Positions 59,009 to 64,000 of a DNA stretch of 64,000 bases are shown piece after piece. The stretch comes from JAYUZR01 sp043751595 (GTDB taxonomy: Bacteria > Patescibacteriota > UBA1384 > CAILIB01), in the NCBI GenBank assembly GCA_043751595.1, contig JAYUZR010000042.1, positions 1-64,000 on the forward strand, read 5' to 3'. The notes beneath the pieces are model-generated. The model did not search any database, was not told where the DNA came from, and saw only the letters and a list, made by a program, of their open reading frames with translations. The translations under genes were made by a program, and so were the position numbers. Position 1 is the stretch's first letter, and each line of letters opens with the position of its first letter.

Positions 59009-59138
59009 CCTAGTATTCGATAGTTACTGGTACACTTTTTCGACTGTGTCTAACTAATAAGACGTGTATACGAGAAAGTGTGTGATTGGCTGCGTTTTAC
59101 CCTGATATTAATCAGATATCAATAGCTAAGGAATGCTC

Positions 59139-59188
59139 TTGAGTCTTTTATTGGTGTGATGTATACTATGTCTACAAATACAGACATA
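59139..59188 (+). promoter_or_regulatory. Promoter and operator-like repeat of the first TrmB-type gene
   Basis: TTGAGT (59139-59144), 17-base spacer, TATACT (59162-59167). TATGTCT (59167-59173), 8-base spacer, AGACATA (59182-59188) forms a perfect inverted repeat running from the last -10 base to the first base of the ATG. A repressor bound there would block its own gene. Confidence 0.6.
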
Positions 59189-59958
59189 TGGATACCAGTA
59201 TACTTTCTTCCCTCAGCGAAGCCGGTCTCTCCGAAAAAGAGGCTCGGGTTTACGTTGCCATGCTCGAGCTTGGCGAATCAAGCATCATCCCCATTGCACA
59301 GCGGGCCGGTATTAAACGCACCACCGTCTATAATTATCTCGATGAGTTTCACCGGCTTGGGCTAATCAGCGTTACTATTCGCAACCAACGTCAGTTTTAT
59401 CGCGCCGCCTCCCCCACTCGTCTCCAAGACCTATTACGCGAACGCCTCTCTAAGGTTGAGAGTATCGTTCCCACTCTGTTCTCACTGTATCAACAAGAAG
59501 AAGGCAAGCCTTCGGTTCAGATGTTTGAGGGAGTTGAGGGAATTAAAACAGTTTTCCAACTTTCGCTCGATTGTGCCGGTAAAAAGATTGATGCCATGCC
59601 AGTACACGCTTCTGGCCATAGCCACGTAGGTGATGCATTTATTACCTCTTACCTTGATCAAACCAAAAAGAAAAAGATTGCCTACAGAAGTCTTCGCTTA
59701 GCTGGAGATGCCGCGGCCTATACCCAGAGTGGATATGAAAAAGTCCTACCCACCCCGGACGATAACCGCGAGATTCGAGTTGCGCCTGAATGGTTTACAC
59801 CCGAGAGCCATATCCATATGTACGACGATACGGTAGCAATCTTCTCCCAAACCAAGGAGAAACCGTACGCAATGCTGATTACCAGCAAGAGCTATCATCA
59901 GACGATGCAGCTATTCTTTGAAGCGATTTGGAACCAGTCTTCGGAAGTTACAGCCTAG
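59188..59958 (+). CDS. TrmB-family transcriptional regulator
   Basis: 256 residues. Winged HTH at 1-80 (LSEKEARVYVAMLELGESSIIPIAQRAGIKRTTVYNYLDEF), a coiled linker (LRERLSKVESIVPTLFSLYQ), then the TrmB effector domain with MFEGVEGIKTVF and DTVAIFSQTKEKPYAMLITSK. In archaea this family controls sugar genes; in Patescibacteria many copies exist with unknown ligands. It is divergent from the methyltransferase/chorismatase operon and convergent, 3 bases apart, with a second TrmB-type gene. Confidence 0.9.
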   Translation: MDTSILSSLSEAGLSEKEARVYVAMLELGESSIIPIAQRAGIKRTTVYNYLDEFHRLGLISVTIRNQRQFYRAASPTRLQDLLRERLSKVESIVPTLFSLYQQEEGKPSVQMFEGVEGIKTVFQLSLDCAGKKIDAMPVHASGHSHVGDAFITSYLDQTKKKKIAYRSLRLAGDAAAYTQSGYEKVLPTPDDNREIRVAPEWFTPESHIHMYDDTVAIFSQTKEKPYAMLITSKSYHQTMQLFFEAIWNQSSEVTA

Positions 59959-59961
59959 TTT

Positions 59962-60720
59962 TTATTGCTCAGAACTTATCTTCCACAATTCCTTAAACCA
60001 ACTCCTCATACTCTCAGCGTAATCGCGAGAGGTCGTTACCACGCCAAAACTCTCTTTAGCTGTAGTTACCACCGCTACGCTATCGCCATAAATAAGAATA
60101 ACCGAGGGGCTCGTAAAGCCTTCGGGGGCATAGCGAATAGTTCGAAGGAGTTCTTTCGTGCCAACATATTCATCGGTCTCTTGCTCACCACTGCGAATCC
60201 TAATTGCCCTGGCTTTTATCTGCTTGGCAGCACGCCTACGGATCCAATCTCGCAGAAAGCGATCCCCCACTGCGAGAGAGATATTAGTGGTGTTACCCAC
60301 GTAGCACATCTCATTAATCGGCTGATCAATAATATCGTTGTAAAGATCGCGCAACTCCTCTCCTTTAAAAACCTGGACTCGTGGCTGGAAGGGACTTGAG
60401 CGAAAAAGCTGATTCAGCTCGGGTAGTACTTCTTCTAGTTGCTGAGCCTGCATCTCTAGCTGGGCCCCTTTTTTTCGGATAAGTGAGATAAGGCTCTTGG
60501 GTGAAACCGCGATATAACGCTTATGGGTGGCGTGCTGCACAATTTCAATCAATCCCTTGGTCTGCAGCTTCTCAAGTACGTATACTAAGGTAGTACGCAC
60601 AATCCCCGTCTTTTTTACCAGCGGCACAATGGTGCATTCACTTAACTCGAGCGCTGCCAGATAGGTAGCAATCTCTTTGCCATCCAGACCTAGTTTCTCC
60701 AGGGTTTCTTGTAAGAGCAT
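59962..60720 (-). CDS. TrmB-family transcriptional regulator
   Basis: 252 residues. Same layout as its convergent neighbour: LDGKEIATYLAALELSECTIVPLVKKTGIVRTTLVYVLEKLQTKGLI, coiled linker (IRKKGAQLEMQAQQLEEVLPEL), effector domain with VFKGEELRDLYNDII and DSVAVVTTAKESFGVVTTS. The two proteins are clearly homologous but far apart in sequence, so they are old duplicates, not a recent tandem. Divergent from the methyltransferase at 60856. Confidence 0.9.
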   Translation of the reverse strand: MLLQETLEKLGLDGKEIATYLAALELSECTIVPLVKKTGIVRTTLVYVLEKLQTKGLIEIVQHATHKRYIAVSPKSLISLIRKKGAQLEMQAQQLEEVLPELNQLFRSSPFQPRVQVFKGEELRDLYNDIIDQPINEMCYVGNTTNISLAVGDRFLRDWIRRRAAKQIKARAIRIRSGEQETDEYVGTKELLRTIRYAPEGFTSPSVILIYGDSVAVVTTAKESFGVVTTSRDYAESMRSWFKELWKISSEQ

Positions 60721-60800
60721 ATGACGAACTATTTCGACGTTACATTACAAATATACCAGCAAATACTTGATGCTTAAACCTGTTAAAGCTTAAGTAAGCG

Positions 60801-60829
60801 TTGACGTAAATAGTCATCAAAGCTATAAC
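60801..60829 (+). promoter_or_regulatory. Promoter of the methyltransferase gene at 60856
   Basis: TTGACG (60801-60806), 17-base spacer, TATAAC (60824-60829), followed by a leader of about 20 bases. This is in the 135-base divergent region with the TrmB-type gene at 60720. Confidence 0.6.
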
Positions 60830-60855
60830 ACCCGCGATTTATTACAGCAACTATC

Positions 60856-61920
60856 ATGCCTCAAGAATACCACAACTCATCCGAAGAGCCTCCTACACGT
60901 CACGTGCAGGAGCGTCACTCCGTACAACGATATGACAAAATGGGTGAAGTTAGCGAAGAAAGTACTCCAGCTAATACCTGGGGGCTGATCGAGTGGAATG
61001 GCGAAGTTCGCAGCGTCTACCAGGATACGGAGCTTATGCGCATGTTTGTTAATCCGATTCTTACAACCAAGCCTCACGGAGTAACTCGCTTTGCCGACTT
61101 TGGCGGTGCTAACGGCAAAGTGCTTCGAGAAGTATTCACCATGACTAGAGAGGCCCAGCTGCAAGAGTTGTATGAAGAACAGCTTGCCACAGGCCTGAGT
61201 GAAGAAGGGGCACGCAAAGTAGCCGATGACCGATTTTCCAGGGAAGGAATTCTCCCTATCGGTCTCACTATCGACGCCGAACTAAAGGTGAAGGACGGCA
61301 AGACTACTAGGGCTTGGAATGAGTTCAGGGAAGCTAATCCGGACGACACAAGTCGGGTTTTTGCCAGCGCCACCGACTACATGCAAGAAGTACCCAATAT
61401 TGCCCCCGACTCTCTCGACATTGCCCTTTCCCGCTACAGCCTCCAGTACGTTTCTGCAGAAAATCATACCGTTTTCTTAAAACGACAGGCCGACCTTGTA
61501 AAGCCAGGCGGACAAGTACTCGCCCAGTGGCCAGGTGCCGCTGATGAGCGCAGTGAGGTTATGCTCAATACATTTTGGTCAAACTTTGCCCATATTACCC
61601 AGGGGGTAGATCCGGCAGAGTTTTTAACCAGGCAGCACTACCCAACCCTAGAGCAGGTGCAGAAAGCGGTAGAAGATGCCGGACTTACTATTACATCGCT
61701 CGAGTCAGTGCCCAACCTAAAGATCTTCATGTATGAAGAGGCGTTGAGTAATGGGACCAGATTTACTCCACTTTCGGAGAGCCAAAAGGCAGACTTGCGA
61801 GAATTATATGTCCACCTACACAATGAGTTCCCCGACTTGGTTCACTTTGATGAAGAAACCGATAACTACTGGACGAGTATGACGCTTGGCATGCTGGTAG
61901 CCGAGAAGCCTACTGAATGA
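60856..61920 (+). CDS. SAM-dependent methyltransferase-like protein
   Basis: 354 residues. Motif I FADFGGANGKVL with an unusual 50-residue helical insert before motif II (LTIDAEL), then motif IV region LDIALSRYSLQYV, DLVKPGGQVLAQWP, and a C-terminal helical part with LTRQHYPTLEQVQKAVEDAGL. The GGANG loop deviates from GCG/GTG. An N-terminal tail of about 55 residues is polar. It is paired with a divergent TrmB-type regulator, as are the other two methyltransferases here. Confidence 0.82.
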   Translation: MPQEYHNSSEEPPTRHVQERHSVQRYDKMGEVSEESTPANTWGLIEWNGEVRSVYQDTELMRMFVNPILTTKPHGVTRFADFGGANGKVLREVFTMTREAQLQELYEEQLATGLSEEGARKVADDRFSREGILPIGLTIDAELKVKDGKTTRAWNEFREANPDDTSRVFASATDYMQEVPNIAPDSLDIALSRYSLQYVSAENHTVFLKRQADLVKPGGQVLAQWPGAADERSEVMLNTFWSNFAHITQGVDPAEFLTRQHYPTLEQVQKAVEDAGLTITSLESVPNLKIFMYEEALSNGTRFTPLSESQKADLRELYVHLHNEFPDLVHFDEETDNYWTSMTLGMLVAEKPTE

Positions 61921-61932
61921 ATAGCTTATTCG

Positions 61933-62703
61933 CTACGCCACCCAAACCACTTGCTTTACGCTAGCCCATAGCCGGGATTGTTCTTTCTCAGGATCACCAC
62001 CCTCCTTAGTTAGCGCAAGAGCGTAACTTAGCATGCGAGTAACATGCCCGTCGCTTTTCCCAATATAGGTATAAGGTGAAGCCTGAAGAGCAAGACCGTA
62101 TCCCTTTTCTTGGCAGAAGGATTGCAACTCTAATACATTCCCGATTAATGCCATCCAGGTTGGCCGGTAATCAAGATCTGGCAAAGAATCTAAAAAACTT
62201 AGTATCTCATCTGTAATTAACGAGTCCCGGATTGCATCCTCTCTAGCTTTGTAAAAAGGATAGATAAGATCGGCCATATCCAGAGTGAGCAGTAGAGCGA
62301 AGGAATCAGTACATTGAAGGTTTGTATCAATAGTCTGAGTAATCTCTTGATACTTAGCATATCTAAACTGGCCCTCAAACCATCTTCCCCCTCCACAGTA
62401 ATCAAGGTTAATCAGATTATACGGAAAAGCCTGCGTAAAGACCGCTGATTGTAGTAGCTGGTTATAGGGGCTGCGAAAGATTACTCGACATACCTGTGAA
62501 GTAGTGGTCGGATCAAGGGTTACACCATCAACAATCAGATTCACACCATGATTACTCTGTTTTACCTTGAGCCAATACTCGTCCCTATCTCCCAAGAATT
62601 CCAATACCTTCACCACACGCAAAGATGAGAGAAGCTGATTGAGCGCAGGCGCCCACAATGCTTCTCTCACCACAGCTTTTTCTTGGGATAAAAAGCGGAT
62701 CAC
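61933..62703 (-). CDS. Unrecognised protein coupled to a methyltransferase
   Basis: 256 residues, soluble. Beta-rich N-terminal half with VCRVIFRSPYNQLL and NLINLDYCGGG, the latter reminiscent of an acidic SAM- or nucleotide-binding turn, then a helical half. I cannot assign a family. Its ATG overlaps the end of the upstream methyltransferase gene by 4 bases, so the two products are made together and probably act together. Confidence 0.65.
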   Translation of the reverse strand: MIRFLSQEKAVVREALWAPALNQLLSSLRVVKVLEFLGDRDEYWLKVKQSNHGVNLIVDGVTLDPTTTSQVCRVIFRSPYNQLLQSAVFTQAFPYNLINLDYCGGGRWFEGQFRYAKYQEITQTIDTNLQCTDSFALLLTLDMADLIYPFYKAREDAIRDSLITDEILSFLDSLPDLDYRPTWMALIGNVLELQSFCQEKGYGLALQASPYTYIGKSDGHVTRMLSYALALTKEGGDPEKEQSRLWASVKQVVWVA

Positions 62704-63362
62704 TCTATCTTTTTTACATGGAAGAGTAGAAACGGTGCAACTCCTTTACTGGTACCCTCGTCTCCATAGAGACGACTTACTTTTTCTAGGGTAAGACCTG
62801 CCAGCGCAAAGACCTCTACAAAGTCTCCTTCTGACCAATACCAATCGTCTACTACCAAGCCTTGGCCGAGGGTAGTTTTTACGCGCGCTCCCGACTCTGG
62901 CGGATCGATAAACGAGGTGTGGAAAGAACTAAACTGAACCTCATTAATCTCCAAATAGTTTGAATGAAAAATGATCAGCGAACCCCCAGGTTGCAGTACC
63001 TTGGCAATCTCTTGTATCCAATGAGCCACTTTCCCAAGTGAGTCCATGGTACAAAAGACGTAGTTTGCCACCACTGCGGCAAACGTAGCCTCACCCAAGT
63101 CGGCAAGAGACTCACCAATTAGGAGAGCCCCTAGGCCGGCCTTGGCAATCATATCCGGAGATTGATCCACCCCTACCACTTCATATCCAAGCCTCTGCAA
63201 AGTTCGCATAAAATGACCTTCGCCACAGCCAAAATCGAGCACTCGAGCTGAGGGCAAAGGAAGTTCCCTTACCACCGCCGGATAGCCAATTGTATGCTCG
63301 GTAGTTGCTGCGTCACTTACAAATGCCGCAAACTCGTCCGCTACTTTCCCTCGATACTCCAT
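62700..63362 (-). CDS. Class I SAM-dependent methyltransferase
   Basis: 220 residues. Motif I ARVLDFGCGEGHFM, motif II VVGVDQSPDMIAKA, motif IV VVANYVFCTMD, motif V VLQPGGSLIIFHS. The overall pattern is that of small-molecule O/N/C-methyltransferases. The ATG has AGGAGG 7 bases ahead, a true Shine-Dalgarno site. It is followed by the coupled unknown gene and faces a third TrmB-type regulator. Confidence 0.88.
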   Translation of the reverse strand: MEYRGKVADEFAAFVSDAATTEHTIGYPAVVRELPLPSARVLDFGCGEGHFMRTLQRLGYEVVGVDQSPDMIAKAGLGALLIGESLADLGEATFAAVVANYVFCTMDSLGKVAHWIQEIAKVLQPGGSLIIFHSNYLEINEVQFSSFHTSFIDPPESGARVKTTLGQGLVVDDWYWSEGDFVEVFALAGLTLEKVSRLYGDEGTSKGVAPFLLFHVKKIE

Positions 63363-63375
63363 CGTTTTCCTCCTG

Positions 63376-63392
63376 TTCGTTGATTGAACGAA
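63376..63392. promoter_or_regulatory. Inverted repeat upstream of the methyltransferase gene
   Basis: TTCGTT (63376-63381), GATTG, AACGAA (63387-63392), starting 14 bases before the methyltransferase start codon in the divergent region with the third TrmB-type gene. A possible operator or leader hairpin. Confidence 0.35.
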
Positions 63393-63493
63393 GTAGAGAT
63401 ACCGGCTTATCGTGACTTAGTCAAAGGAATGTGATGACAAAGTAGACTCACCTGTGCTATAGATGTGACTACGTAACTTCTTACCCTTTAGCA

Positions 63494-64000
63494 ATGGCCG
63501 AATCAGATCACAAAGGCGTGATTTCTTCACTTATCTCACTTGGATTATCTCAGCATGAATCCGCTGTGTATCTTAGTGTCCTCGCCCTTGGTGAGGTAAG
63601 TGCCGGGAAAGTAATTGAAGATGTTCGGCTCCATCGTGAACAAGTGTATCGCGCCCTCAAGCGCCTAGCAGATGATGGATTGCTAACTACGTATGAACAT
63701 CAACACAAAGCTTTCTATTCGGCTGTTGAGCCAAGAATTCTGGTTGAGCGAGTACAGGCTAAAGTTGCACTCGCGGAATCGGTCTTGCCCTACCTAGAAA
63801 CACTGCACCAGCGAAAGATGCAGATTATTAAGGTGGGCGAAGGGATTGATTCTCTCGAGGCTCATCTTGAAGACATGCTCACTAACCTCCCCTGGGGCGG
63901 CGAGTACTTAGTAATTAGCGGATATGGCGATCAATTCTACGAACTTGCTAAGGACTATCTGGCAAGGTATCACCGAAAGTTTCTTTCTAAGGGATTACGC
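63494..64000 (+). CDS. TrmB-family transcriptional regulator (cut by window edge)
   Basis: The frame is open from the ATG at 63494 to the window end, 169 residues so far. Winged HTH (LSQHESAVYLSVLALGEVSAGKVIEDVRLHREQVYRALKRL), coiled segment (ERVQAKVALAESVLPYLETL), then the start of an effector domain (IKVGEGIDSLEAHLEDML). Same layout as the two complete TrmB-type proteins at 59188 and 59962. ATGACA (63434-63439), 18 bases, TATAGA (63458-63463) is a possible promoter. Divergent from the methyltransferase at 63362. Confidence 0.85.
   Translation, partial: MAESDHKGVISSLISLGLSQHESAVYLSVLALGEVSAGKVIEDVRLHREQVYRALKRLADDGLLTTYEHQHKAFYSAVEPRILVERVQAKVALAESVLPYLETLHQRKMQIIKVGEGIDSLEAHLEDMLTNLPWGGEYLVISGYGDQFYELAKDYLARYHRKFLSKGLR

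Noticed and set aside
1..64000. CRISPR arrays, rRNA and tRNA genes, replication origin
   Set aside because: I found no regularly spaced repeats, no rRNA-like conserved blocks, no complete tRNA cloverleaf and no DnaA-box cluster by eye; a covariance-model scan would settle this.

Overview
The window is a gene-dense stretch (about 75 protein genes, GC near 50 per cent, standard genetic code with TGA as stop) from an uncultivated-looking bacterium. I recognise no rRNA, tRNA, CRISPR array or phage module. A heliorhodopsin (so far known mainly from monoderms), several TrmB-family regulators, many small membrane and single-anchor secreted proteins, and no outer-membrane machinery suggest a monoderm of the Candidate Phyla Radiation (Patescibacteria) or a similar lineage. 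This placement is inference; no marker gene here proves it.

Layout. 1-9.1 kb: membrane proteins, a ZIP metal transporter, a two-component system, a thioredoxin-like protein, an RNA m5C methyltransferase, a spermidine-synthase-like protein and a KefB-type antiporter. 9.1-10.8 kb: a TMEM175-type channel and a heliorhodopsin on one strand, facing a small Cro/XRE regulator. 10.8-30.2 kb: mainly housekeeping and envelope genes: independent phosphoglycerate mutase, DEAD-box helicase, FAD-linked oxidase, ECF sigma factor, a 1199-residue phosphatase-like protein, inositol monophosphatase, glycosyltransferase, SulP transporter, ABC-F ATPase and a Cys/His-repeat secreted protein. 30.2-37.8 kb: an accessory stretch with a GH18 protein, an IS481-like element, a membrane protein behind a highly structured leader, a second two-component system with its probable secreted target, and a PEP-CTERM protein. 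37.8-45.1 kb: kinase/response regulator/nuclease genes, a VapBC-type pair, a MacB-like ABC exporter with an AbrB-type regulator. 45.1-55.5 kb: BPG-dependent mutase, a polysaccharide deacetylase/SGNH/HD cluster, a DipZ-like redox operon, CTP synthase. 55.5-57.2 kb: a lipoprotein amidase and two small membrane genes, one frameshifted. 57.2-64 kb: a cluster with three TrmB-type regulators, three SAM methyltransferases, a chorismatase-like enzyme and one unknown protein.

Two features run through the window. First, at least 21 genes have a -10-like hexamer TANNNT, often preceded by TGC, exactly 6 or 7 bases upstream of the start codon, which predicts leaderless mRNAs. Second, a few genes (GH18, PEP-CTERM protein, lipoprotein amidase, the 32.5-kb membrane protein) differ: each is single and terminator-flanked, and most have a longer leader with a near-consensus -35/-10 promoter or a Shine-Dalgarno site. 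They look acquired.

Most notable candidates: the TrmB/methyltransferase/chorismatase cluster at the right edge, the heliorhodopsin-TMEM175 pair with a palindrome over its promoter, the leaderless promoter signature, and the alternative-pairing leader at 32.4 kb.
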